Numbered from the stretch's first letter, positions 18,457 to 29,659 are shown. The stretch: 64,000 bases of DNA from Thauera carbonicopians (GCF_025699485.1 NZ_JANUXN010000003.1:124001-188000); one strand, 5' to 3'. Made by a program: numbers and translations. Notes: a model not told the origin generated them from the sequence alone.

Positions 18457-18484
18457 TGTTGCAATGGCTGCGACAGGTGTCGCA
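18457..18484. promoter_or_regulatory. Candidate upstream activator sites for the adjacent sigma-54 regulator
   Basis: Three related 7-mers are packed here: TGTTGCA (18457), TGCGACA (18469) and TGTCGCA (18478). The last two form a perfect inverted repeat with a 2-bp gap; the first pairs with the second with one mismatch. They lie about 110 bp upstream of the -24/-12 promoter, the usual distance for enhancer-binding-protein sites, and between divergent transcripts. Confidence 0.6.
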
Positions 18485-18739
18485 TTGGCCATGCTGCGGC
18501 GCAATATCATTTCTGGGTAAACCTTCATTCACCTGCGGGTGCTTTGATTCCAGAATCCCTGGCACTTCCCGCCGCGCAATACGCCATGCCATCCGGGCAA
18601 TCCAGGTTTTGGGGCGCGCACAGTTCCATTGCAAGCCAATCGACGGCAAGCACGCTTGAATGAGCCGCTGTGCCGGCCGGCTGGTTTTTCCGATTTCGGC
18701 GTCATCGATTTTTCGATCGTTCATTCACCAGGAGGCATC
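18485..18739. other. Divergent intergenic region before the SDR gene
   Basis: With the elements just upstream, this completes a 452-bp region without a gene. It must hold the SDR promoter, but no clear -24/-12 or -35/-10 pair is visible. TGGCAC at 18560 has a GC at the wrong spacing (11 rather than 10). AGGAGG at 18730 is the SDR ribosome site. Confidence 0.5.
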
Positions 18740-19513
18740 ATGAGCAAGAAAGTCGCAGTCATCACCGGTTCCGCCGACGGCCTGGGCAAGGGGATTGCCG
18801 AGCGCCTGGCCGCAGACGGTTTCCGCATCGTGCTGTCGGACATCAATGCCGGGCTGCTCGCCACGACCGAGCAGGAATTCAGGAGCAATGGCGTCGAAGT
18901 GACGTCCTTCGTCGGCAACGTCGCCAGGCGCGACGAGCAGTTCGCGCTGGTGGCGCATGCCGTGGCCGCTTTCGGCCAGGTCGATGTCTTCATCAACAAT
19001 GCCGGCATCGAGGACGTGATGCCGCTGGATGCGGTGCGCGAGCCGGACCTGGAGAAAGTCTTTGCGGTGAACGTCTATAGCGTGGTCTATGGCACGCAGG
19101 CCGCCGCCGAGCAGATGAAGAAGCAGGGCACGGGCGGCAAGATCATCAATGCCTGCAGCATCGCCGGGCATGAATCCTACGAATTCCTCAGCGTGTATTG
19201 CGCCACCAAGCATGCCGTGCGTTCGCTGACGCAGAGCGCCGCCAAGGAATTGGCGCGGCACAAGATCACCGTCAATGCCTATTGCCCCGGCGTTGCCGCG
19301 ACCAGGATGTGGGACCGCATCGACGAGGAAATGGGCAAATACCTCGGCACCAAGCCGGGCGAGGCCTTCGAGCGCTTCTCGTCGGGCATCCTGCTGGGCC
19401 GCCCGCAGACGGCCAAGGACGTGGCCGATTTCGTTCACTACCTGGCCTCGCCCGATTCGGACTACATGACCGGGCAGTCCATCATGATCGATGGCGGTAT
19501 CGTGCTGCGCTGA
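18740..19513 (+). CDS. Short-chain dehydrogenase/reductase (acetoin reductase / meso-butanediol dehydrogenase type)
   Basis: A 257-residue classical SDR. The cofactor loop is [10 protein letters not shown] (9-18), the NNAG motif is at 86-89, and the catalytic Ser140, Tyr153 and Lys157 appear in [21 protein letters not shown]. The C-terminal [15 protein letters not shown] is typical. The sequence resembles BudC-type enzymes that reduce diacetyl or acetoin and oxidise meso-2,3-butanediol. ATG at 18740 follows AGGAGG by 4 bases. It is divergent from the monooxygenase/butanediol dehydrogenase pair and upstream of the activator gene. The exact substrate is inferred. Confidence 0.85.
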   Translation: MSKKVAVITGSADGLGKGIAERLAADGFRIVLSDINAGLLATTEQEFRSNGVEVTSFVGNVARRDEQFALVAHAVAAFGQVDVFINNAGIEDVMPLDAVREPDLEKVFAVNVYSVVYGTQAAAEQMKKQGTGGKIINACSIAGHESYEFLSVYCATKHAVRSLTQSAAKELARHKITVNAYCPGVAATRMWDRIDEEMGKYLGTKPGEAFERFSSGILLGRPQTAKDVADFVHYLASPDSDYMTGQSIMIDGGIVLR

Positions 19514-19534
19514 CTGCCGATAAACTGCAGCGGA

Positions 19535-19568
19535 TGGGCGAGGGGCTTGCTTGCAGGCCCCTCGCCCA
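19535..19568 (+). terminator. Hairpin between the SDR and regulator genes
   Basis: A perfect 12-bp stem (TGGGCGAGGGGC / GCCCCTCGCCCA) with a 10-base loop, 21 bases after the SDR stop. No T-run follows, so it may only partly reduce read-through into the regulator. Confidence 0.65.
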
Positions 19569-19611
19569 GGTGCAGACATCCTGCAGCACACACCCAGCGC
19601 CAGAGCCTGCG

Positions 19612-21654
<2,043 letters not shown>

Positions 21655-21784
21655 TGGCGGCCGGCTGTCGGAATCGTCCGACGCGGCTTTCGGATCGGGC
21701 TGATGGGGCGCGCGGGCGGCCTCACCTAAAGTGAAGGCGTGCTCAGACACCGAGCCGCATCCCCAACCCCGAAGGAGAGCAGCC

Positions 21785-21982
21785 ATGAACAAGGACATCA
21801 TCGAAGGCAACTGGAAGCAGCTCAAGGGCAAGGTCCAGCAGCAATGGGGCAAGCTCACCGACGACGACTTCGACGTCATCGCCGGCCGCGGCACCGAGCT
21901 TGCCGGCCGCATCCAGGAACGCTACGGCATCAGCCGCGACGAGGCCGAGAAACAGGTCAGGGACTGGCAAAGCCGTCTTTGA
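21785..21982 (+). CDS. CsbD-family stress protein
   Basis: A 65-residue CsbD protein: MNKDIIEGNWKQLKGKVQQQWGKLTDDDFD is the family signature, continuing IAGRGTELAGRIQERYG and ending KQVRDWQSRL. CsbD proteins are small, abundant, soluble and linked to general stress in many bacteria; their mechanism is unknown. AAGGAGA lies 8 bases before the ATG. It precedes a DUF1328 gene and two response-regulator genes, all on the plus strand. Confidence 0.93.
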   Translation: MNKDIIEGNWKQLKGKVQQQWGKLTDDDFDVIAGRGTELAGRIQERYGISRDEAEKQVRDWQSRL

Positions 21983-22073
21983 GCCCGTTGGCCGATGAGT
22001 GCCTGCATTCGTCGCCGGATTCCCGCCTTCGGGCAGGCGTCCGGCGGCTTTCCCGACCTGCAAGGAGAAAACC

Positions 22074-22238
22074 ATGCTTCACTACGCAGTCGTTTTCTTC
22101 GTCATCGCCCTGATCGCGGCCCTGTTCGGCTTCAGCGGCATCGCCGCCGGCGCGGCGGGCATCGCCAAGATCCTGTTCGTCGTCTTCCTAGTGATGGCGA
22201 TTGCCAGTTTCGTCGTCAACCTCCTCAGGGGGCGCTGA
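22074..22238 (+). CDS. DUF1328 (YtjA-like) small membrane protein
   Basis: A 54-residue protein with two hydrophobic helices around [18 protein letters not shown], the DUF1328/YtjA signature. It is probably an inner-membrane protein of unknown function, often found with CsbD and BON genes. AAGGAGA precedes the ATG. Confidence 0.92.
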   Translation: MLHYAVVFFVIALIAALFGFSGIAAGAAGIAKILFVVFLVMAIASFVVNLLRGR

Positions 22239-22272
22239 CCGAGCTTGATCAACTTCGACCGGATGAACCGAC

Positions 22273-22908
22273 ATGTTGCGCATCGCCATCGTCGATGACC
22301 ACCAGATCGTGCGCGCGGGCTTTCGCGAGATGCTCGCCGATGAGCTGGGCTTCGCCTTCCCGTTCGAGGCGGCGTCCGGCGAAGAGGCGCTGCAGGGCCT
22401 GCGCGAGCACGAGGTGGACGTTCTGCTGCTCGATTTGTCGCTGCCGGGGCAGAGCGGCATCGACGTACTGCGTGCCGCGCGCCAGCGCTACGAGAAGCTG
22501 CGCATCCTGGTGCTGTCCGGCTTCCCGGAAGAACGCTACGCACTGGCGATGATCCGCAACGGCGCCGACGGCTATCTGTGCAAGGACTGCTCGCGCGAGG
22601 ACCTCATCAACGCGATCCATGCCGTCGCCCAGGGCCGGCGCTACCTTTCGCCCCGCACGGCCGAACTGCTGGCGGAGGAGCTGACCGGCGGTGGCGGCGG
22701 CGCGCCGCATGAAAAGCTGTCCGACCGCGAACTGCAGGTGTTCCTGCGCCTCGCGCGCGGCGAATCCGTGTCCGACATCGCCGCGGTGCTCAATCTCAGC
22801 GTCAAGACGGTCAGCACCTACCGCTCGCGCCTGCTCGAAAAGCTCGAGGTGTCGAGCAATGCCGAACTGGCGACCTATGCTCTGCGCCATGGGCTGATTC
22901 TCGAATGA
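22273..22908 (+). CDS. NarL/LuxR-family response regulator
   Basis: A 211-residue two-domain regulator. The receiver has the acidic pair at 8-9, phospho-acceptor Asp54 in LLLDLSLPG and the conserved Lys in GYLCKDCS. The LuxR-type HTH (KLSDRELQVFLRLARGESVSDIA, then LSVKTVSTYRSRLLEKL) is at about 148-205. It should be phosphorylated by a HisKA_3 kinase, and the convergent kinase at 23354-24736 is the obvious partner. It sits 34 bases after the DUF1328 gene and 21 bases before a receiver-only protein. Confidence 0.92.
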   Translation: MLRIAIVDDHQIVRAGFREMLADELGFAFPFEAASGEEALQGLREHEVDVLLLDLSLPGQSGIDVLRAARQRYEKLRILVLSGFPEERYALAMIRNGADGYLCKDCSREDLINAIHAVAQGRRYLSPRTAELLAEELTGGGGGAPHEKLSDRELQVFLRLARGESVSDIAAVLNLSVKTVSTYRSRLLEKLEVSSNAELATYALRHGLILE

Positions 22909-22929
22909 TCGAATGACCGGTTTCGAATC

Positions 22930-23331
22930 ATGGCTGCCCCTGAGTCTTCTTCTTCGCTACGCGTCGTGCTGATCGAGGATTCGCCGATCCTCTGCGCGAT
23001 GTTGCGCGACATGCTGAACGAGCTCGACGGCGTCGAGGTCGTGGGCAATGCCGATGGCGAGCAAGCGGCGGTGGCCGAACTCGAACGACAGCAGGCCGAT
23101 GTCGTCATCGTCGACCTGGAATTGCGCCAGGGTAGCGGCCTCGGCGTTCTAGCCTGCCTGCAGGCCGAACCGGAGCGCTACGGCAGTCCGCGCGCGGTGG
23201 TGTTTTCCAATTACGGGCACAGCGCGCTGCGGGCCCGCTGCAAGGGGCTGGGCGTCGAGCACTTCTTCGATAAATCCTTCCAGATGGACGAACTGCTCGA
23301 ATTCGTCCAGAGCGCTGCCGCGCGGCACTGA
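22930..23331 (+). CDS. Receiver-only response regulator
   Basis: A 133-residue CheY-like protein: acidic pair Glu17-Asp18, phospho-acceptor Asp62 in VVIVDLELRQGSGLG, and the Lys in HFFDKSFQMDELLEF. There is no output domain, so it may act by protein contact or as a phosphate sink. It is probably co-transcribed with the LuxR-type regulator and converges on the kinase gene, their 3' ends 22 bases apart. Confidence 0.88.
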   Translation: MAAPESSSSLRVVLIEDSPILCAMLRDMLNELDGVEVVGNADGEQAAVAELERQQADVVIVDLELRQGSGLGVLACLQAEPERYGSPRAVVFSNYGHSALRARCKGLGVEHFFDKSFQMDELLEFVQSAAARH

Positions 23332-23353
23332 GTCGCCCTTCGGCGAGCTGCCC

Positions 23354-24736
23354 TCAGCGCTCCGCCGCCGCAAGCGGGATGCGCGCCACGATGCGCGTGC
23401 CGCGGCCGGGGCGGCTGTCGATGTCGAGCTGGCCGGCCAGCATCTGCACGCGGTGGGCGATGCCGGTCAGGCCGTGGCGCATCGGCTGGCGAACCGACGG
23501 ATCGAAGCCGGTGCCGTTGTCTTCCACCTTCAGCACGATGCGGTCCGCCTCCGCGGCGAGGCTCAGGCGGACGTGCGTGGCCTGGGCGTGGCGGCGGATG
23601 TTGGTGAGCGCCTCCTGCGCGATCCGGTACAGCGCCAGCGATACCGGCGCCGGCAAGTCGGGCAGGGTGTCGGGCAGATCCAGCTCGATCCGGCCGCCGT
23701 CCTCGTCTCCCGTTCCCGGCTGCGCCAGCGAGCGCAGCGCTTCGACCAGGCCCAGGTCGGACAGCAGCGGCGGGCGCAGGTCGGCGACCACGCGGCGCTT
23801 GATCGCGATGATCTGGCTCAGGGTATCGAGCAGGCGGTCGAAGCGCTCGCGCAGCGGGGCGATGGCTTCGTCCGGCAGCTTGCGCGCAATCCAGGCCGCG
23901 TCCATCTTCGCCGCGGTCAGCATCGAGCCGAGTTCGTCGTGCAGTTCGCGGGCGAGGCTCTCCTTCTCGGCTTCGCGCGCATTGGTCAGGTAAGTCGCCA
24001 GGCTGCTCAGTGCGGCGGTGCGCATTTCCACCACGGACTGCAGGCGTTCGTTCTCGGACTGAAGCAGCGCCGACAGGTGATCGCGCAGACGATCCTGCCG
24101 GTAAAGCAGCACGATGATCGTCGCCAGCAGCACCAGCACGCCCATGCCGAGCACGGTGTTGGTCCGCCGCGCATCCCCCAGGTTGTCGAACGACGCCAGG
24201 ATGGTGTCGTGAATCTGCTCCATCGTCTGCGCCCGCAGCGTTTCGATCAGCGCGCGGATGTCGTGGGTGATCTGCTTGCCGTTTTCCGTGCCGTCGTCGG
24301 CTTCCGGGCCGGTGCTGCGTTCGATGGCCCGGGCCAGCAGCGCCCAGCGGGTTTCGACCCGCCTGGCCAACTGTTCGACCGTGTCGCGCTGGGCGGCATC
24401 CGGCCAGCTTTCGGCCCGTAGCGCGGCAAGCGTGATGTCGATGTCGGCGCTGCCGTCCCGGTAGGGGGCGAGGTGGGCCGGATCGCCCGTCAGGATGAAG
24501 CCGCGCACGCCCGACTCGGCATCGAGCAGATGCACCAGCAGGCTGTCGAGATGGGCGACGCGGCTCGATTGCTGCTGCAGCTTCTGCAGCGCGTCGCGGC
24601 TGGTTTCGGCGTGGTGCTGCGCCGCCATCAGCCAGACGGCCCCCAGTACGAAGCCGAGCACCAGCACCACCAGCAGAAGCAAGGTGGAAGCGCGCGGCAG
24701 GCGGGAAGGCAGGCGGGGCAAGAAGCGTCTCGGCAA
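23354..24736 (-). CDS. CHASE3 sensor histidine kinase (HisKA_3 type)
   Basis: A ~460-residue membrane kinase. TM1 lies near residues 18-38 and TM2 near 195-212; between them is a CHASE3-like helical sensor (LDSLLVHLLDAESGVRGFILTGDPAHLAPY). The HisKA_3 box is ESLARELHDELGSMLTAAKMD, and the ATPase has ALYRIAQEALTNIRRHAQA and KVEDNGTGFDP. This kinase class pairs with NarL/LuxR regulators such as the convergent 22273 gene. No ATG exists upstream of TM1 after the last in-frame stop, so a TTG at 24736 (or five codons later) must start it; this is the weakest part of the model. Confidence 0.88.
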   Translation of the reverse strand: MPRRFLPRLPSRLPRASTLLLLVVLVLGFVLGAVWLMAAQHHAETSRDALQKLQQQSSRVAHLDSLLVHLLDAESGVRGFILTGDPAHLAPYRDGSADIDITLAALRAESWPDAAQRDTVEQLARRVETRWALLARAIERSTGPEADDGTENGKQITHDIRALIETLRAQTMEQIHDTILASFDNLGDARRTNTVLGMGVLVLLATIIVLLYRQDRLRDHLSALLQSENERLQSVVEMRTAALSSLATYLTNAREAEKESLARELHDELGSMLTAAKMDAAWIARKLPDEAIAPLRERFDRLLDTLSQIIAIKRRVVADLRPPLLSDLGLVEALRSLAQPGTGDEDGGRIELDLPDTLPDLPAPVSLALYRIAQEALTNIRRHAQATHVRLSLAAEADRIVLKVEDNGTGFDPSVRQPMRHGLTGIAHRVQMLAGQLDIDSRPGRGTRIVARIPLAAAER

Positions 24737-24822
24737 GTGGCGTGTCGGATCGTGGAGATGTTATAGCGGATGCCCGCCGCATCGGCCAGACGGGCCATAC
24801 CCTGATGGCGCACCATGGCAAG

Positions 24823-24842
24823 AAGGGGGATTGCTCCCCCTT
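24823..24842 (-). terminator. Hairpin downstream of the BON gene
   Basis: AAGGGGG / CCCCCTT, a perfect 7-bp stem with a 6-base loop, lies 36 bases past the stop of the minus-strand BON gene. The following bases are CTTGCC, a weak T-tract. Confidence 0.5.
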
Positions 24843-24877
24843 GCTTGCGCATACCGCGGCCGAGGCTTGGCCGAGGT

Positions 24878-25189
24878 TTACTGGCGGATGACGATGTCGT
24901 TCTTGACCGCATGCACGCCCGGCGTGCTGCGGGCGATGTCGGCGGCGCGGCTGCGTTCGGCGGCGCTCTTGGCGAAGCCGGAGAGCTGGACCGTGCCTTT
25001 CAGCGTCTCGACGCTGATCGCCATGGCGCTGACGGTCGGATCTTCGGCAAACTTCGCTTTCACGCGGGTGGTGATGGTGGCGTCATCGACGTACTCGCCG
25101 ACGGTGGATTGGTCGCGGGTGACGGCGCAGCCGACTGCGGTGAAGGCGAGCAGACCGGACAGGGCGAGCGTGGCAGCGGTATGTTTCAT
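24878..25189 (-). CDS. BON-domain lipoprotein (OsmY-like)
   Basis: A 103-residue protein whose signal peptide ends in a lipobox-like FTAVGCAVT, so it is probably a lipoprotein. One BON domain covers ~35-103 (DDATITTRVKAKFAEDP, then TVQLSGFAKSAAERSRA). It is a paralogue of the BON gene at 12734 with the same VGxxxDDATxTxRVK pattern. GGAGACG lies just before the ATG at 25189. It is divergent from sbcD; a role in envelope stress is inferred from the family. Confidence 0.88.
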   Translation of the reverse strand: MKHTAATLALSGLLAFTAVGCAVTRDQSTVGEYVDDATITTRVKAKFAEDPTVSAMAISVETLKGTVQLSGFAKSAAERSRAADIARSTPGVHAVKNDIVIRQ

Positions 25190-25379
25190 GATGCGTCTCC
25201 TTGGTATTCGCGGGCTTTCCCGGATATCCGCGGCGGGCTTCATTCCCGCCTGCAGGTGCGATTCAAATGTATCCTCGGGGCCGACCCGGCGCTGTCCGAC
25301 AGCGCGGATTGCGTTGTAGGACGATTCTGTCAGCCGCTCTGCATTTCCATCCGGCATTCATCCGAACACTTCAGCCGCC

Positions 25380-26555
25380 ATGCGCTTCCTCCATTCCGCC
25401 GACTGGCATCTCGGCCGTGTGCATCACGGCGTTTCGCTGCTCGAAGACCAGGCCCACATCCTGGGCGAATTCGTCCGCCTTGCCGCCGACGTGCGGCCCG
25501 ACGCCATCCTGCTGGCCGGCGACATCTACGACCGCTCGGTGCCGCCGGCCGAGGCGGTGCGCCTGCTCGACCTGGTGCTGACCGAACTGGTGCGGGGACT
25601 GCGCATTCCGGTGGTGATGATCGCCGGCAACCACGACGGCCCCGACCGCCTCGCTTTCGGCGCCGGCCTGCTCGGCGGTGCGGGGCTGACCGTGCGCGGC
25701 CCGTTCGAAATCCCGGCCCGGCCGCTGGTGCTGCACGACGAGCACGGCGCGGTTGCGATCCACGCGCTGCCTTACGTCGAGCCTGCCGTCGTGCGCAATG
25801 CAGTCGCCGGCCAGCAGAGCGGGGAAGGCGGAGAGGGCGCCCGCGCGGTCGATTCCCACCAGGCTGCATTGGCCGTGCAATTGCAGGCGGCGCGCGCGGC
25901 GCAGCCGCCGGGGGCACGCAGCGTCGTCGTCGCCCATGCCTTCGTGCTCGGCGGCAGCGAAAGCGAATCCGAGCGGCCGCTGTCGGTCGGCGCCAGCGGG
26001 GCGGTCGATGCGGCACTGTTCGACGGCTTCGACTACGTCGCGCTGGGCCATCTGCACCGGCCGCAGCAAGTGGGCCAGGCGCGCATCCAGTATTCCGGCT
26101 CGCTGCTGAAGTACTCGTTTTCCGAGGCGGATCACGTCAAGTCGGTGAACCTGGTCGAGCTCGATGCCGCCGGCGCCTGCACCGTGGAGCGCATCGCGCT
26201 GACGCCGCGCCGCGACCTGCGCATCGTCGAAGGTCAGCTCGACGCCATCCTCGCCGCCGGTGCAGCCGATCCGGCGCGCGACGACTACATCCTCGCCCGT
26301 CTCACCGACAGCGGCGCGCTGCTCGACGCCATGGGCCGGCTGCGCAGCGTCCATCCCAACGCGCTCGCCATCGAACGTCCACAACTGCTTGGCGACGGCC
26401 CGGGGCGGGCGGCGGCGGACCATCGCCGCGTGCGCATGCAGGATCTGTTCGCCAGCTTCCATCGCGACACCACCGGCCAGCCGCTCGACGAAGCCGGCGT
26501 GGCCGTGCTCGATCGCATCGCCGAGCGGCTGGAGCGGGAGGCGCGCCACGCATGA
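25380..26555 (+). CDS. sbcD: SbcD, nuclease subunit of SbcCD
   Basis: A 391-residue Mre11-type calcineurin-like nuclease. The metal-binding motifs are HSADWHLG (Asp8, His10), LLAGDIYD, IAGNHDGPDR and ALGHLHRPQ. It forms a complex with SbcC that cleaves DNA hairpins and protein-blocked ends. The gene overlaps sbcC by 4 bases (ATGA), giving translational coupling. Length fits the family. Confidence 0.96.
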   Translation: MRFLHSADWHLGRVHHGVSLLEDQAHILGEFVRLAADVRPDAILLAGDIYDRSVPPAEAVRLLDLVLTELVRGLRIPVVMIAGNHDGPDRLAFGAGLLGGAGLTVRGPFEIPARPLVLHDEHGAVAIHALPYVEPAVVRNAVAGQQSGEGGEGARAVDSHQAALAVQLQAARAAQPPGARSVVVAHAFVLGGSESESERPLSVGASGAVDAALFDGFDYVALGHLHRPQQVGQARIQYSGSLLKYSFSEADHVKSVNLVELDAAGACTVERIALTPRRDLRIVEGQLDAILAAGAADPARDDYILARLTDSGALLDAMGRLRSVHPNALAIERPQLLGDGPGRAAADHRRVRMQDLFASFHRDTTGQPLDEAGVAVLDRIAERLEREARHA

Positions 26556-29500
26556 AGCCGCTCAAGCTCAGCCTGCAGGCTTTCGGCCCCTTCGCCGGGC
26601 GCGAGACGGTGGACTTCACCCGCCTGCCGCCCGGCGCGCTGTTCCTGATCTCCGGTCCCACCGGCGCGGGCAAGACTTCCATCCTCGACGGCATCACCTA
26701 CGCGCTGTACGGCGACACCTCCGGCGGCGAGCGCAGCGCGCGCGAAATGCGCAGCCACCATGCCGACGCCGCGTTGCAGACCGAAGTCGAACTGGAATTC
26801 GCCCTCGGTGGCCAGCACTACCGGGTGCGCCGCGTGCCGGAGCAGTCGCGCGCGGCCCAGCGCGGCGGCGGCGTGGTCAATGCGCCGGCCAAGGCCGAAC
26901 TCTTCCGCTTCGACGCCGATCGCTGGCAGCCGCTGGCGCAGCGAACGACCGAAGTCACCCAGCAGGTCGAAGCCCTGCTCGGCTTCAAGGCCGAGCAGTT
27001 CCGCCAGGTCGTGCTGCTGCCGCAGGGGCAGTTCCGCAAGCTGCTGGCGGCGAGTTCGGCCGAGCGCGAGAAGATTCTCGAAACCCTGTTCGGCACCGCC
27101 GCCTACAAGCGCCTGCAGGACGCGCTGAAAGCCGAGGCCGCCATGCTGCGCGAACGTGGCGAGCAGGCCAGCCTGCGGCGCGCCACCTTGCTGCAGCAGG
27201 CCGAGGCGGAAACGACCGAAGACCTGGCCGTCCGCCTGGATGCCCTCGGCGCCGCGCTGGCGACACTGGAAGCGGAGGAAAAAGCCGCCCGCGACGCGGA
27301 TGGCGCCGCCCGCGCCGCGCTGCAGCAGGGGCAGGCGACCGCGGCCCGTTTCGCCGAAGCGCAGGCCGCGGCTGCGGCGCTTGCCGCGCTGACGGCCGGG
27401 CGGGCGGAAACCGATGCCCGGCGCCTGCGCCTGGAAGATGCCCGGCGTGCGCAACAGGTGTCGCCGTCCGCCACCGCACTGTCGGCCGCCCGCAGTGCCG
27501 CAGCCGAAGCCGAACAGCGCGCGCGGCAGGCCGCGCAAGCCGCCGAGCAGGCAGCCAAGGCATTGCACGACGCCGATGCAGCGCTGCAGGCCGAGGCCGC
27601 GCGCGGTGACGAGCGCGAAGCTGCGCAACGCGAACAAATGCGGCTCGAAGCCCTGTCCGATGCCGTCGCCCGCCTCGCCGAAGCGGAAACCGCCTTGCTG
27701 GACAGCCAGCGCCAACGTGTCGCGGCCGATGCTCGGCTCACACAGGCAGAAGCTGCGTGCAAAACGCTCGACAGCCAGCGCAACCAGCTCGCCGGCCGCA
27801 TCGACACCCTGCAGGCCCAAGCCGCGCAGGCGGCGGTACTGGGCCTGCGCATGCAGCACGCCGAACAGCGCGCACAGGCGCAGGCCGGCCTCGAGGCCAG
27901 CCTCGTCAGACTGAAACAGGCGCAAGTGCTGGTGGAGGCGAAACGGCAGGCGTTCGAAGCTGCGCAGCAGCAGATGCTGCGCCAGCGCGAAGCGTGCGAT
28001 GCCCTGGATGCAGCCTGGCGCCGCGCGCAGGCGGCCATCCTCGCCCATCATCTGCACGACGGCGACGCCTGCCCGGTGTGCGGCAGCGCCTCGCACCCGT
28101 CGCCGGCCCGTTTCGACGGCGAACTGCCCACCGAGCAGGCTTTGCAGGCCGTGCGCGACGCTCTCCGGAAAGCCGAGGCCGCGATGGAAGCCGTCCGCCA
28201 CGACAGGGACGTCGCCGCACAGCAACGCGCTGCGGCCCAGGCCGAAGTGAACACGCGCCAGACTGCGCTGCACGGAGGCGCTGCCGATGATCAGGTACAG
28301 CAAGACCTGTTCGGCGCCAGCGTCGACGAGGACTTGCCCGCATTGCGGACAGCCTTGCAGGCCGCGCGTGCCGCGGCGGCCGAAGTCGAGCGAATACGCG
28401 GGCAACTGCAGCAAAGCGAGGTCGCACTGGCTGCCGCCCAAGCTGCGCTCGACGATGCGCGCAAGCAGGCAGCGGCGGCCGCCAGCGCAGCCGAAGGTGC
28501 CCTGCGCGTGGCAGAGGAAAGGCGCGGCGCAGTGCCCGAAGCCTTGCGCTCGCCGCAGGCGCTCGGCACCGCGCTGGCGGCGGCGCGGGCCAGGCGCCAG
28601 CAACTGGAGGCGGCGTTGCAGGCCGCCCAGGAAGTACAACGGCAAGCCCTGAACCACGATGCAGCACAACGCGCCCAGCGCGACGCCCAGGCCCTTGCCG
28701 CCCGCGCCGCCGAAGTGCGCGTGGCCGAAACCGCCGCGCAGTTTGCCGATGCGCTGCACGCCGCCGGTTTCGCTGCGGCCGGCTCAGGCATGGCAGGTAG
28801 TGCCAGACCCGATGCCGCCTGGCGCGCGGCTGTGCTGCCCGCCGAGCAGATGGACGCGCTCGCACGGCAAATCCGCAGCGCCGATGAACAGTTCGCCGCC
28901 GCGCAGGAGCGCAGCCGGCGCGCTGCACAGGCCATCGACGGGTTGGCGCCGCCGGACCTCGCCGCACTCGACGCCCGCGCCACCGCCTGCCGCGAACAGG
29001 TCGAAGCGATCGTCGCCCGCATCACCCACAACCGCGGAGAGCAGCAAAAGCTGACCCGCACGCTTGCACTGCTGAACGAGATCGCCCGCGAGCACGGCGC
29101 CATCGAAGCCGAATACCGCGTCGTCGGCCACCTGGCCGAGGTCGCCAACGGCGACAACGGCCGCAACCTCACCTTCCAGCGCTACGTGCTCGCCGCCCTG
29201 CTCGACGACGTACTGCGCGCCGCCTCGCTGCGGCTGAAGGCGATGAGCCGCGGCCGCTACCTGCTGCAGCGGCGCGAGGACGTCGCCGACGCCCGCCGCG
29301 CCGCCGGGCTGGACCTGGAAGTGTTCGACGACTACACCGGCCGCGCCCGCCCGGCCAGCACGCTGTCCGGCGGCGAAGGCTTCATGGCCTCGCTGTCGCT
29401 CGCGCTCGGCCTGTCCGACGTGGTGCAGGCCTACGCCGGCGGTGTCCAGCTCGACACCCTGTTCATCGACGAAGGCTTCGGCAGCCTCGACCCCGAATCG

Positions 29501-29659
29501 CTCGACATGGCCATGCGCGCCCTCATCGACCTGCAGCAGCGCGGCCGCACGGTGGGCGTGATCTCGCACGTCGAGGACATGAAGCAGCAGATCGGCACGG
29601 CGATCGAAGTGGTGCAGGGGCTGAGGGGGAGCAGGGTGCGAATGGTCGGGGTGAGCTAA
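26552..29659 (+). CDS. sbcC: SbcC, SMC-like ATPase subunit of SbcCD
   Basis: A 1035-residue Rad50-like protein. N-terminal Walker A is GPTGAGKT (about 36-43). Two long Ala/Gln/Arg-rich coiled coils flank a zinc hook CPVCG (Cys507, Cys510). The C-terminal half has the signature TLSGGEGFMASLSLALGLSD and Walker B TLFIDEGFGSLDPESL. It tethers DNA ends through the hook and drives SbcD. The coiled coils are repetitive and very GC-rich, which creates long antisense open frames that are not genes. Confidence 0.96.
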   Translation: MKPLKLSLQAFGPFAGRETVDFTRLPPGALFLISGPTGAGKTSILDGITYALYGDTSGGERSAREMRSHHADAALQTEVELEFALGGQHYRVRRVPEQSRAAQRGGGVVNAPAKAELFRFDADRWQPLAQRTTEVTQQVEALLGFKAEQFRQVVLLPQGQFRKLLAASSAEREKILETLFGTAAYKRLQDALKAEAAMLRERGEQASLRRATLLQQAEAETTEDLAVRLDALGAALATLEAEEKAARDADGAARAALQQGQATAARFAEAQAAAAALAALTAGRAETDARRLRLEDARRAQQVSPSATALSAARSAAAEAEQRARQAAQAAEQAAKALHDADAALQAEAARGDEREAAQREQMRLEALSDAVARLAEAETALLDSQRQRVAADARLTQAEAACKTLDSQRNQLAGRIDTLQAQAAQAAVLGLRMQHAEQRAQAQAGLEASLVRLKQAQVLVEAKRQAFEAAQQQMLRQREACDALDAAWRRAQAAILAHHLHDGDACPVCGSASHPSPARFDGELPTEQALQAVRDALRKAEAAMEAVRHDRDVAAQQRAAAQAEVNTRQTALHGGAADDQVQQDLFGASVDEDLPALRTALQAARAAAAEVERIRGQLQQSEVALAAAQAALDDARKQAAAAASAAEGALRVAEERRGAVPEALRSPQALGTALAAARARRQQLEAALQAAQEVQRQALNHDAAQRAQRDAQALAARAAEVRVAETAAQFADALHAAGFAAAGSGMAGSARPDAAWRAAVLPAEQMDALARQIRSADEQFAAAQERSRRAAQAIDGLAPPDLAALDARATACREQVEAIVARITHNRGEQQKLTRTLALLNEIAREHGAIEAEYRVVGHLAEVANGDNGRNLTFQRYVLAALLDDVLRAASLRLKAMSRGRYLLQRREDVADARRAAGLDLEVFDDYTGRARPASTLSGGEGFMASLSLALGLSDVVQAYAGGVQLDTLFIDEGFGSLDPESLDMAMRALIDLQQRGRTVGVISHVEDMKQQIGTAIEVVQGLRGSRVRMVGVS

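Noticed and set aside
18560-18576. TGGCAC as a -24 element for the SDR gene
   Set aside because: The downstream GC is at 11 rather than 10 bases and no TTGC is present.
26285-28759. 824-codon minus-strand frame over sbcD/sbcC
   Set aside because: Gly/Leu/Arg-rich mirror of the SbcC coiled coil; no motif or ribosome site.
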